Below the pieces are notes generated by a model. That model had not been told where the DNA came from. It did not search any database and worked only from the letters and a program-made list of their open reading frames with translations. A stretch of 21,725 nt of DNA from contig CAYTSW010000036.1 of the NCBI GenBank assembly GCA_964440605.1, positions 1-21,725 of the forward strand, given 5' to 3'. A program made the translations under genes and the position numbers. Of the stretch, positions 7,570-14,281 are shown piece by piece; the first letter of the stretch is position 1; each line of letters starts with the position of its first letter. The DNA comes from CAYTSW01 sp964440605. Its GTDB lineage: Bacteria > Planctomycetota > Phycisphaerae > Phycisphaerales > UBA1924.

Positions 7570-8550
7570 TCAGCCGTCCTTTTCGACCAGCGGCGTCGAC
7601 AGGTAGCGCTCGCCGAAGGAGCAGCCGATCGTGACGAGTCGCTTGCCGCGCATCTCGGGTCGGCGGGCGATGCGGACCGCGGCGCAGACATTCGCGCCGG
7701 TGCTGATCCCGCCGAAGATGCCCTCTTCGCGGGCGAGCTTGCGGCCCCACGCGAACGCGTCGTCGTTGCTCACCTGCTCCACGCCGTTGAGCAGGCTCAC
7801 GTCGAGGTTGCGCGGGATGAACCCGGCGCCGATGCCCTGGATCTTGTGCGGCCCCGGGTCGCCGCCCGAGATCACCGGCGAGTCCACCGGTTCGACGGCG
7901 ATCGCCTGAAAGCTTGGCATCTGCCGACGCATGAAGCGCGTCACGCCCGTGATGGTCCCGCCCGTGCCGACGCCCGCGACGAGGCCATGCACTTCGCCGC
8001 TCGTGTCCGCCCAGATTTCCGGCCCGGTCGTCTCTTCGTGCACGCGCGGGTTGGCGGGGTTGTCGAACTGTTGCGGCACAAAGACTTTTCGCCCCGAGGC
8101 GGTCCACTCGTCACGCAACTGGTTCGCGCGTTCCACCGCGCCGGGCATGCCCTTCTCGGGAGGTGTGAGGACGAGTTGCGCGCCGAAGTGCTTGAGCACG
8201 GCTCTGCGTTCAAGGCTCATCGACTCGGGCATGCACAGCGTGAGCCGGTAGCCCTTGGCGGCGCAGATGAAGGCGAGCGCGATGCCGGTGTTGCCGGAGG
8301 TCGGCTCGATGATCTCGGTGTCTTCGGCGATCGAGCCGTCGGCCTCACCTGCCTCGATCATCGCCCTGCCGATGCGGTCTTTCACGCTCGCGAGCGGGTT
8401 GCTCATCTCCATCTTGAGCAGGATCTCCGCCCCGCCCTCCGGAGACAGGCGGTCCAGGCGGATCAGCGGCGTGCGTCCCACCGCCAGAGCCGCGTTCGCG
8501 TAGACCCCGCCCCGCCCGAGTTGTGCCGTCTCTGTGTCCTGTGCCTGCAT
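7570..8550 (-). CDS. cysK: cysteine synthase (O-acetylserine sulfhydrylase)
   Basis: CysK makes cysteine from O-acetylserine and sulfide using pyridoxal phosphate, in the cytoplasm. The 326 residues have all family marks: Lys57 in NPLASVKDRIG forms the Schiff base, PTSGNTG at 83-89 binds substrate, GVGTGGTITG at 194-202 holds the PLP phosphate, GISTGAN is at 281-287, and GERYLST near the C-terminus is typical of CysK. The ATG at 8548-8550 has GGAGG 6 nt before it. The frame stays open upstream to 8835, but that part overlaps the rhodanese gene and is not conserved. The 124 bp before the gene contain a GACAAC/GTTGTC dyad and a repeated CTCCATAC (plus strand), which suggests control by a cysteine- or sulfur-responsive regulator. 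CysK rather than CysM or cystathionine beta-synthase is favoured by motif and length. Confidence 0.95.
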   Translation of the reverse strand: MQAQDTETAQLGRGGVYANAALAVGRTPLIRLDRLSPEGGAEILLKMEMSNPLASVKDRIGRAMIEAGEADGSIAEDTEIIEPTSGNTGIALAFICAAKGYRLTLCMPESMSLERRAVLKHFGAQLVLTPPEKGMPGAVERANQLRDEWTASGRKVFVPQQFDNPANPRVHEETTGPEIWADTSGEVHGLVAGVGTGGTITGVTRFMRRQMPSFQAIAVEPVDSPVISGGDPGPHKIQGIGAGFIPRNLDVSLLNGVEQVSNDDAFAWGRKLAREEGIFGGISTGANVCAAVRIARRPEMRGKRLVTIGCSFGERYLSTPLVEKDG

Positions 8551-8615
8551 GTGTGGCCTCCATACCTGGCACCCGACCATTGCTCCATACTTCGACAGGG
8601 GAAAGTGGGTCGCCA

Positions 8616-8635
8616 GACAACGGTATGCGGTTGTC
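8616..8635. promoter_or_regulatory. inverted repeat upstream of cysK, possible operator
   Basis: GACAAC (8616-8621) and GTTGTC (8630-8635) are perfect 6-bp arms around an 8-bp spacer. The site lies about 65 bp before the cysK ATG, a normal operator distance. The regulator is unknown. Confidence 0.4.
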
Positions 8636-8674
8636 ACCGTGCGGGATCCGCCGCAGCCCACAAACGATTCGTGA

Positions 8675-9118
8675 TCAGCGCGATCCCGTAGCCACGGGGC
8701 CGCCCGCGGTCCGCCAACCCGTAAAACCCTGCTCGAGCAGGTAGACGTCGTCGTGCTCGGACTCAAGCAAACGCTTGACCAACGCACGAGCCAGCCCCGA
8801 CCCCGGGTCGTCGCCGTACACGACGATGGCGTCATAGCCGTCGAAGCGCGGGTTCTCGGCGCTCACATCGATCTCGCTGAGGCGTGTCAGCCGCGCGCCG
8901 GGCACGTGGCCCGCCTCGAACGACTGCCTGTCCCGAGCGTCGAGCACGAGCACCTCGTCCCCACGCTCCGCGAGGCGTTCGGACAGGTCGTCCACGGTCA
9001 GAACCGTGATGCTCCGGTCGCTGATCTTGCCGCCGCACCCCGTCAGCGGTCCCGCCGCGATCAGGAACGCCCCGCACACACCCGCCAACAGCTTCATCGT
9101 TACCCGGTTAGCCTTCAT
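8675..9118 (-). CDS. rhodanese-fold lipoprotein lacking the catalytic cysteine
   Basis: The 147 residues start with a lipoprotein signal (a basic n-region, then a hydrophobic stretch and lipobox LTGC at 25-28), so Cys28 is probably lipidated and the protein held on a membrane facing the periplasm. Residues 38-142 follow the rhodanese fold: LDARDRQSFEAGHVPGA at 59-75, YDAIVVYG at 95-102, LVKRLLES, and VYLLEQGFTGWRTAGGP at 125-141. In active rhodaneses the strand after IVVY begins with the persulfide-forming Cys. Here that position is Gly102 and the loop reads GDDPGSGLA. It is therefore unlikely to be a sulfurtransferase and may bind sulfur species or partner proteins. No good Shine-Dalgarno precedes either ATG (9118 or 9097), and both leave a working signal peptide. 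It is divergent from the DsbD-like gene and upstream of cysK on the same strand. Confidence 0.85.
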   Translation of the reverse strand: MKANRVTMKLLAGVCGAFLIAAGPLTGCGGKISDRSITVLTVDDLSERLAERGDEVLVLDARDRQSFEAGHVPGARLTRLSEIDVSAENPRFDGYDAIVVYGDDPGSGLARALVKRLLESEHDDVYLLEQGFTGWRTAGGPVATGSR

Positions 9119-9205
9119 CGGTACAGAATAACCGCTGGCGGCGGAGAGTTGGCCCCACGCCGCGAGCAATCGCATCTTCCCGGCCAGGCAGGAGAGTCCC
9201 GACAT

Positions 9206-10105
9206 ATGCCCATCACGCGCGCCCGCCACACCGTCCTTCGCCTCGCCGCGCTCGCACTTGCGGTCCTGTTCGCCCTGTCGACCCCGTCGACCCACGCGCG
9301 TCAGGGCGGGCAGCCTTCCGGCGACGACCTGGTGCGCGTCCGCCTCGTCGCCGAGCGCTCCCATCTCGTGCCCGGTCAGGACGCGGACAACCACATCGCC
9401 CTTGTCTACCGCGTCAGCCGCGGCTGGCACATCTATTGGCGCAACCCCGGCGTGACCGGCATGAGGCCCACCTGGGAGTTCGATGTGCCCGAAGGCGTCA
9501 CCGTCGGCGAGCCCCAGTGGCCCGTCCCGCAGATGTACGCAACGACCTTCGACCAGGGCGCGTCCTACACCGTCGACTACATCTACGAGGGTTCCGTCCT
9601 CATTCTCTTCCCCGTCACTATCGACGAATCACTCGCAAACCAGGACGAGCTCACTATCGAGGTGTCCTCGGACTGGCTCGTCTGCAAGGACATCTGCCTC
9701 CCCGGCAGCGGCAAGGCGAGCCTGAGCCTGCCCGTCGCGCAGTCGCCGGGCGACGCCCAGCCCACCCGCACGGCTCGCTTGTTCGAACGCACCCGTCGCA
9801 GCGTGCCGACCGAAGCCGAGACTCCCGAGGAGGCGGGTCTCAAGGCGACCTGGGACGGCGGGACGCTCGTCATCTCCGCCCCAGGCGCCGACGAGCTCAT
9901 CTTCTTCCCGCACGAGACCGGGCAGGAGACACCCGCCTATCCCCTGAACACGAAGGCCGACACGAAGAAGAAGGCCGACACGCTGCGGATCCGCTACGAC
10001 AAAAACCAGCTCGCCGCTATCGATGAGATCGTCGCGGTGGTGAGCGTGAAACGCGGGTCTGACGTGTCCCACCACCAGATCACGATCGACGTTCCCGCAG
10101 AATGA
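9206..10105 (+). CDS. free-standing DsbD N-terminal-like secreted protein
   Basis: This 299-residue protein has a signal peptide (basic start, Leu/Ala core, THA|R near residue 31). Its mature part matches the N-terminal alpha domain of DsbD/ScsB thiol-disulfide interchange proteins. It has SRGWHIYWRNPGVTG at about 71-85 and the redox motif WLVCKDICLPGSG with Cys160 and Cys164. The alpha domain normally takes electrons from the membrane part of DsbD and reduces periplasmic partners. Here no transmembrane beta part and no thioredoxin gamma part follow, so the domain stands alone and must meet its reductant in trans. The last 80 residues form a Lys/Asp-rich beta-like segment. The ATG has GGAGAG about 9 nt upstream, and earlier in-frame sequence lies over the divergent gene. 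A secreted redoxin follows after 120 bp, suggesting a periplasmic thiol pathway. Confidence 0.85.
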   Translation: MPITRARHTVLRLAALALAVLFALSTPSTHARQGGQPSGDDLVRVRLVAERSHLVPGQDADNHIALVYRVSRGWHIYWRNPGVTGMRPTWEFDVPEGVTVGEPQWPVPQMYATTFDQGASYTVDYIYEGSVLILFPVTIDESLANQDELTIEVSSDWLVCKDICLPGSGKASLSLPVAQSPGDAQPTRTARLFERTRRSVPTEAETPEEAGLKATWDGGTLVISAPGADELIFFPHETGQETPAYPLNTKADTKKKADTLRIRYDKNQLAAIDEIVAVVSVKRGSDVSHHQITIDVPAE

Positions 10106-10107
10106 AG

Positions 10108-10141
10108 AAACCGTAAACCGTTGTATAGTTAATACTTACGG
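10108..10141 (+). promoter_or_regulatory. AT-rich promoter region of the redoxin gene
   Basis: This stretch contrasts with the GC-rich surroundings. It contains TATAGT at 10124-10129 as a likely -10 hexamer, a tandem AAACCGT repeat at 10108-10121, and an inverted repeat CCGTAA (10111-10116) / TTACGG (10136-10141) that brackets the -10. No strong -35 hexamer is visible, so an activator may be needed. Confidence 0.5.
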
Positions 10142-10225
10142 AGAATCGCCACGTCGGCGGTTCGATTGATTCCGCCCACGGGCGCACCAACGTACGGACG
10201 CCCACAGCCCATCAGGAGCACAAGC

Positions 10226-10885
10226 ATGGGTCATCTCAAACGCTGGTTCACCGGTCTTGCCGCGGCCTGCGCCGCCCTCGGTCTCGTCGCTTTCGCCGCT
10301 AGTCCCACCGTCGCCCAGTACGGCATGGGTGACGACGACCCCAAGGCCAAGGTCGGGCAGAAGGCCCCCGACTTCACCCTCACCGATCTCAAGGGCAACG
10401 AGCACACCCTGTCCGACTTCACAGCCGACGGCAAGATCGTCGTTCTTGAGTGGTGGAACCCCGGCTGCCCGTACGTCGTCAAGCACCACGACAAGATGAC
10501 GACGATGAACGATCTCGCGTCCAAGTACGCCGACGAAGTCGTCTGGATCAAGGTCAACTCGACGCGCAAGGGCCATCCGAACCACGGCATGGACCGCGAA
10601 CACGTCCAGAAGTGGAACGTCTCGATGCCCGTGCTGCTCGATGAGTCGGGCAAGGTCGGCAAGATGTACGACGCCAAGGTGACGCCCCACATGTACATCA
10701 TCGACACCGAAGGCATGCTGCGTTATCAGGGCGCCATCGACAGCGACCGCGGCGCCCGCCCCTACGACGCCGACAACAACGTGACCAACTACGTCGACCA
10801 GGCCCTCCAGCAGATCATCGACGGCTCGACCGTCACGACGACCGAGACCCGCCCTTACGGCTGCTCGATCAAGTACGCCGGCTGA
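10226..10885 (+). CDS. secreted thioredoxin-fold redoxin (AhpC/TSA-like)
   Basis: The 219 residues begin with a signal peptide (TVA|Q near residue 30). Residues 40-200 form a thioredoxin-fold redoxin of the AhpC/TSA-TlpA group: VGQKAPDFTLTDLKGNEHTL at 43-62, the active site EWWNPGCPYVVKHH at 75-88, and the cis-proline strand VTPHMYIIDTEG at 152-163. Cys81 is the only cysteine of the active-site helix (CPYV, not CxxC). A second cysteine, Cys213, sits in the conserved C-terminal end RPYGCSIKY and may resolve the first. The pattern is more like a peroxidase or monothiol redoxin than a TlpA reductase. AGGAG at 10214-10218, 7 nt before the ATG, fixes the start. It follows the DsbD-alpha-like gene, a plausible electron donor, and is closed by a strong terminator. 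Confidence 0.9.
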   Translation: MGHLKRWFTGLAAACAALGLVAFAASPTVAQYGMGDDDPKAKVGQKAPDFTLTDLKGNEHTLSDFTADGKIVVLEWWNPGCPYVVKHHDKMTTMNDLASKYADEVVWIKVNSTRKGHPNHGMDREHVQKWNVSMPVLLDESGKVGKMYDAKVTPHMYIIDTEGMLRYQGAIDSDRGARPYDADNNVTNYVDQALQQIIDGSTVTTTETRPYGCSIKYAG

Positions 10886-10919
10886 GTCCGGCCTCGGACC
10901 GCAACCTGATTGCAGTCAG

Positions 10920-10945
10920 CGCCCGCGCGAGCGGGCGTTTTCTCT
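10920..10945 (+). terminator. intrinsic terminator after the redoxin gene
   Basis: CGCCCGC (10920-10926) and GCGGGCG (10931-10937) form a 7-bp GC stem closed by a GCGA (GNRA) tetraloop and followed by TTTTCTCT. It lies 35 nt after the redoxin stop. This is the clearest Rho-independent terminator in the window. Confidence 0.85.
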
Positions 10946-11188
10946 GTGCTGTGCGAGTTGACTACACGAAGCAACGGAGCGGACAGAGGGAAGACAGAGA
11001 GAGTGTGGAAAAGGCAGGTACGTGCAAGCGCACAGCGGGGAGGAGTTGCTGAAGGGAGAGACGGTGGGGCTTGGCGGTGCGCAGAGGGCGTCACTCACGC
11101 GGGCTCGGCGCACGGAGTGGATTGTGCGCTCGAGTGCGGGCTGTCGGGATGTGCAGCTTCGTCCTTGGCGTTCCTTCGTGCCCTTGCC
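10946..11188. other. intergenic stretch without a supported gene
   Basis: With the terminator, this makes about 300 bp between the redoxin stop and the stop of the membrane protein on the other strand. The first part is unusually purine-rich on the + strand (10980-11070). Around 11078-11117 a nested hairpin can form: GTGCGC...GCGCAC outside, GCGT...ACGC inside. No T-run follows on either strand. Short open frames exist but look like composition artefacts. I see no gene here. Confidence 0.5.
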
Positions 11189-11737
11189 TCACTGGTCGGC
11201 GTCGGGTTCCGCCTCGGGCACGCGCGGGCGGTGCGAGAGCAAGGCGACGAAGGCGAACGCGCTGAGGATGGCGGTCGAGCCGATGCCGACGGTTTGGTAG
11301 CCGATGGGGTTGAAGAGGGCATCCGCCGCGGCGGAGTCCGCCTCGGAGACGCGCACGGCGTAACGGCTGTCCTCGGCATCTTGGCCGCGATCGACGAGCG
11401 TGGCGGGCTGATCCAACTCCATGAGCAGCATGATGCGCTCGATGGACTCATTCGCGGCGTTCGCGTTTGCAAGGGACCCGCCGAGGCGTGCGCCGGTTCC
11501 GCCGATCGCGAGCAGAGGCACGACGAGCCCGACGTGGATGCCGATCATCCCGAGGGTGCGGTTCTTCTTGATAGCCAGCGCGAAGATCGCGCACACGATC
11601 ATCAGCCCCGCGATCAGGCTCGACATGACGAGCGCTGTCATGGCGTTTGCCCCGGGGGGCGCCACCGAGTAGGTCACGAAGCCAACGAGCACCAACGCGA
11701 CCGCGTAGGCCACCGCCGTCAAAAAGAACCGCAGCAT
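11189..11737 (-). CDS. four-helix membrane protein of unknown function
   Basis: I do not recognise a family with confidence. The 182 residues have hydrophobic segments at about 3-24, 32-56, 62-81 and 147-167. Between the third and fourth lies a roughly 60-residue hydrophilic section rich in Ala, Asn and Asp that should be on one side of the membrane. The compact three-helix start, with small residues and Gly, is loosely like TMEM14/UPF0136 proteins, but I would not assign it. Two consecutive ATGs occur. AGGAG at 11744-11748 is 6 nt from the second (11737) and only 3 from the first (11740), so I chose the second. It shares its strand with the racemase-family gene, which ends about 90 bp upstream of this start, and might be cotranscribed with it. 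Confidence 0.75.
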   Translation of the reverse strand: MLRFFLTAVAYAVALVLVGFVTYSVAPPGANAMTALVMSSLIAGLMIVCAIFALAIKKNRTLGMIGIHVGLVVPLLAIGGTGARLGGSLANANAANESIERIMLLMELDQPATLVDRGQDAEDSRYAVRVSEADSAAADALFNPIGYQTVGIGSTAILSAFAFVALLSHRPRVPEAEPDADQ

Positions 11738-11827
11738 CATCGTCTCCTGTCCGTGGAAGGTCCGGGCGCGCAGCTCGTGTGTTCGAGCGCGAGGCCCGAT
11801 CCTACCCACGTTCGGCGCACAACGCGG

Positions 11828-12538
11828 TCAGGGGGACCTCGCCTGCACGCCGTCGATGGCATGCGCGACCGCCGCCTCGGCGAGCAGCTCCACCGGATCG
11901 ATCGGCGGCAACGGACACGCCTCGGAGCCGATCAGGAGTGACGCCTCCGAGCACCCGAGGATCAATGACGCGCACTCGCGCTCGGCGAGGCGTCCGATCG
12001 CGTCGTGCACCACCTGCTGGGAGGGTGACGTCACGCTGCCGTAGATCGCTTCGCGGAAGATGATCTGGTCGATGGCGTCGGCTTCTTCGTCCTCGGGGAC
12101 GAGCAGGTGGATGCCGCGGAGCCCGAGCGCGGTCTGGTAGGTCGAGCCCGCCATGACGAACTTGGTCCCGATCAGGCCGATCGTCTTGCTGCCCGTGGCG
12201 TCGACCGCGTCCGCGACGAGGTCGATCATGCTGAGCCACGGGATCGGCGACTCGCCCTCGGCCATCGGTAGCGCATGGTGGGCCACGTTGTCGGGGACGA
12301 CGCAGAAGTCGGCGCCCGCGCGGTGCAGCACGTGGGCCGATTCGATGAGCATCTCGGCGACGCCCGCCCAGTCGCCCGCCCGTAACGACTCGACGTAGGT
12401 GGAGAAGGGGCGGTTGTGCAACGAGACGAGCGGGCGCACCGAGGGGTCGGCGACCTCCGAGGCTCGCCGACCGATCAGCCGGTAGCAGAAAGCCGAGCCC
12501 TCGGGGCTGACGGCCGCGATGCCGATGTGCTTGGGCAC
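11828..12538 (-). CDS. aspartate/glutamate racemase-family protein with a changed active site
   Basis: This 236-residue protein has the length and pseudo-symmetric fold of the Asp/Glu/hydantoin racemase family. These enzymes invert amino acids with two cysteines, one in each half. The second is present: LILGCSEASLL, Cys196. The first normally lies in a CNT-x-H motif. Here the matching place reads VPDNVAHH, with Asp83 where Cys is expected and another cysteine (Cys79) four residues before. Other pieces fit: KHIGIAAVSPEG at the start, WLSMIDLVADAV near 101-112, GLIGTKFVMAGSTYQ at 121-135. It may be a one-sided racemase, an isomerase or lyase of a different substrate, or a non-catalytic relative. 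Start: GTG at 12538 with AAGGAGG 5 nt upstream. The frame is open further, but that part is not family-like. No amino acid transporter or ligase is adjacent. Confidence 0.85.
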   Translation of the reverse strand: MPKHIGIAAVSPEGSAFCYRLIGRRASEVADPSVRPLVSLHNRPFSTYVESLRAGDWAGVAEMLIESAHVLHRAGADFCVVPDNVAHHALPMAEGESPIPWLSMIDLVADAVDATGSKTIGLIGTKFVMAGSTYQTALGLRGIHLLVPEDEEADAIDQIIFREAIYGSVTSPSQQVVHDAIGRLAERECASLILGCSEASLLIGSEACPLPPIDPVELLAEAAVAHAIDGVQARSP

Positions 12539-12543
12539 GGACG

Positions 12544-12550
12544 CCTCCTT
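12544..12550 (-). promoter_or_regulatory. Shine-Dalgarno site that sets the racemase-family start
   Basis: The minus strand reads AAGGAGG here, 5 nt before the GTG at 12538. It fixes a 236-residue product and discards about 79 extra residues of open frame. Confidence 0.7.
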
Positions 12551-12616
12551 GCGATCACCGCCGGTGGTCCACCGATCGACGGAGCCCACGCCCTTGTCAG
12601 CCCTCCCATCGGGGAA

Positions 12617-12632
12617 GGGGGCGAGCGCCCCC
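12617..12632. repeat. GC hairpin in the divergent racemase/hscB intergenic region
   Basis: GGGGGC (12617-12622) and GCCCCC (12627-12632) pair around a 4-nt loop. No T-run follows on either strand, so it is not a usual terminator. It lies between two divergent genes and could be an operator or a chance GC palindrome. Confidence 0.35.
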
Positions 12633-12740
12633 AGTGTCCGAACTGTGGGTGGGCCGGTCAATCGCCTGAACGCGAGATAACGCCCTTTTGCGACCGGGCG
12701 ACGGGGCAGCGTGGCTTCAACAGGCTCCATATCGTGCGGC

Positions 12741-13322
12741 ATGACCCAGCCTGAACGATCCGACCCGGCCGCCACAACCCCCGCCGACGCTCGATTCGAC
12801 CCCTTCGAGGCGCTGGGTCTGGCGGCGTCTTACGACATCGACGAGGCCACGCTTCGGCGGGCCTGGCTGAGACGCTCCGCCGCGCTCCACCCTGATCGGG
12901 CGGGCGATACCGATGAGGTGCACGCAGCGATCGCTCGGCTGAACGCCGCGAAGGCGACGCTCGCCGACGACGAGCGTCGGGCCAACGCCCTGCTGCACCG
13001 ACTCGGCGGTCCGAGCAAGGAGCGAAGCGATGCGCTCCCGGACGGTTTTCTCGTCGACATCTTCGCGGTCCGCGAGGAGATGGAGGAGGCGATCGCTTCG
13101 GGCGATCCCGAGGATCGCGCGCGCTTCGAGCGTTGGGCGCAGGAAGAGCGCGAGAAGTTCCGCGAAGCTGTCGCGAGTCAGTTCGCGGCGCTCGAGGCGC
13201 CCCCGTCGCCGGGAGCGCTCGAAGAGATCCGCACGCAGCTCAACGCCTGGCGTTACATCGAGCGGATGATCGAACAGCTCGACCCGAACTACGAGGCGCC
13301 TCAGCGCGATACATCGTCCTGA
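12741..13322 (+). CDS. hscB: HscB-like J-domain co-chaperone for Fe-S cluster assembly
   Basis: HscB brings the scaffold IscU to the Hsp70 HscA and stimulates its ATPase during Fe-S cluster transfer. The 193 residues have both parts. The J domain at about 19-88 carries FDPFEALGL and the HPD tripeptide at 50-52 (ALHPDRAG). The C-terminal three-helix bundle at about 100-180 begins with the HscB hallmark FLVDIFAVREEMEEAI and ends with LNAWRYIERMIEQLD. The J domain plus this bundle separates it from DnaJ. I chose the ATG at 12741. A GTG at 12711 would add ten unconserved residues. Neither has a strong ribosome binding site. It stands apart from any isc or suf gene in the window. Its last 22 bp overlap the 3' end of nadC on the other strand. 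Confidence 0.85.
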   Translation: MTQPERSDPAATTPADARFDPFEALGLAASYDIDEATLRRAWLRRSAALHPDRAGDTDEVHAAIARLNAAKATLADDERRANALLHRLGGPSKERSDALPDGFLVDIFAVREEMEEAIASGDPEDRARFERWAQEEREKFREAVASQFAALEAPPSPGALEEIRTQLNAWRYIERMIEQLDPNYEAPQRDTSS

Positions 13323-14281
13323 TCCGCGTCCACGGCGTCGAGCCCGAAGTCGCTCCACGTCGCGCCGTGCGTGATCGCGCCCACGCTGATGCGATCGACC
13401 CCGGTCGCCGCGATCGCACCGATCGTCTCGAGCGTCACGCCCCCGCTCGCCTCGAACAAGGGCGTCCGGGCCCCGGTCGCGCCGCGCATCGCCAGCGCCC
13501 GCGTGAGCGTCTCGGGCCCCATGTTGTCGAGCAGCACGACATCGACGACGCCTTCGTCCAGGGCGAGCAGCGCATCGAGTTGCTCCAGCGTGTCCACTTC
13601 GACCTCGACGAAGCGCAGCGGCTGCTCCCGCGACGCGTACGTGCGCACCTGAGCGACGAAGGCGGCGAGTTCGTCCGTCGGCACGCCCGCGAGGTGGTTG
13701 TCTTTGAGCAGAACGGCGTCATGGAGCCCGAGGCGGTGGCAATGCCCGCCGCCGCAGCGCACGGCGTACTTTTCCAGCACGCGCAGGCCCGGAGTCGTCT
13801 TGCGCGTATCGAGCACCTGGGTGTTGCTGTTCCGCTCGCGTGTCGCGCGCACGAACGCGCTCGTCCGCGTGGCGACGCCTGACAGGCGGCCTAGAATGTT
13901 GAGCAGGGGGCGTTCCAGCGCATGCATCTGCTCCGCCGGGCCTTCCAGGCGCGTCACGGCGTCACCGGGGTCAACCCGCTCGCCGTCGTCAGCCAGCGTC
14001 TCGCAGCCGACATCCGGCCCGAACACGCGCAGCAGTTCGGGCAAAACTGCGAGCCCGCACACGACCGCGCCCTCGCGTGTGCGCACCTCGGTCACCAGAG
14101 CCGGAGCGGTCGTCTCTCGTACCGCCCGTGCGGCCCGGCCCGTGACATCGACGCGTTGAGGCCCAAGGTCCTCGTCGCGCATGAGCTCCACCAGCCGCTC
14201 GATCAGGCCGTTTTCATCCAGCACCGCGAAGAGGTCGGCCAGGGCCAACGCGTTGAGATCGGGCAGGCGTTGTTGAGTCAC
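13301..14281 (-). CDS. nadC: nicotinate-nucleotide pyrophosphorylase (quinolinate phosphoribosyltransferase)
   Basis: NadC converts quinolinate and PRPP to nicotinate mononucleotide with loss of CO2, in de novo NAD synthesis. The 326 residues carry the family signature: LNILGRLSGVATRT at 127-140, LDTRKTTPGLRVLEKYAV at 157-174, GGGHCHRLGLHDAVLLKDNH at 177-196, then VEVEVDTLEQL, VLLDNM, EASGGV and ISVGAITHG. The N-terminal domain is somewhat longer than usual. The GTG at 14281 overlaps the TGA of the ASCH gene by 4 nt (GTGA), so I used it rather than an earlier in-frame start. It is the last gene of the seven-gene minus-strand unit. The partner genes nadA and nadB are not present here. Its 3' end overlaps hscB by 22 bp, tail to tail. 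Confidence 0.95.
   Translation of the reverse strand: MTQQRLPDLNALALADLFAVLDENGLIERLVELMRDEDLGPQRVDVTGRAARAVRETTAPALVTEVRTREGAVVCGLAVLPELLRVFGPDVGCETLADDGERVDPGDAVTRLEGPAEQMHALERPLLNILGRLSGVATRTSAFVRATRERNSNTQVLDTRKTTPGLRVLEKYAVRCGGGHCHRLGLHDAVLLKDNHLAGVPTDELAAFVAQVRTYASREQPLRFVEVEVDTLEQLDALLALDEGVVDVVLLDNMGPETLTRALAMRGATGARTPLFEASGGVTLETIGAIAATGVDRISVGAITHGATWSDFGLDAVDADQDDVSR

Noticed and set aside
7342..8691. 449-residue + strand open frame across cysK
   Set aside because: It lies opposite an unmistakable cysteine synthase and is not family-like.
11022..11300. 92-residue + strand open frame in the gap after the redoxin
   Set aside because: Half of it is antisense to the membrane-protein gene, and it has no motif.
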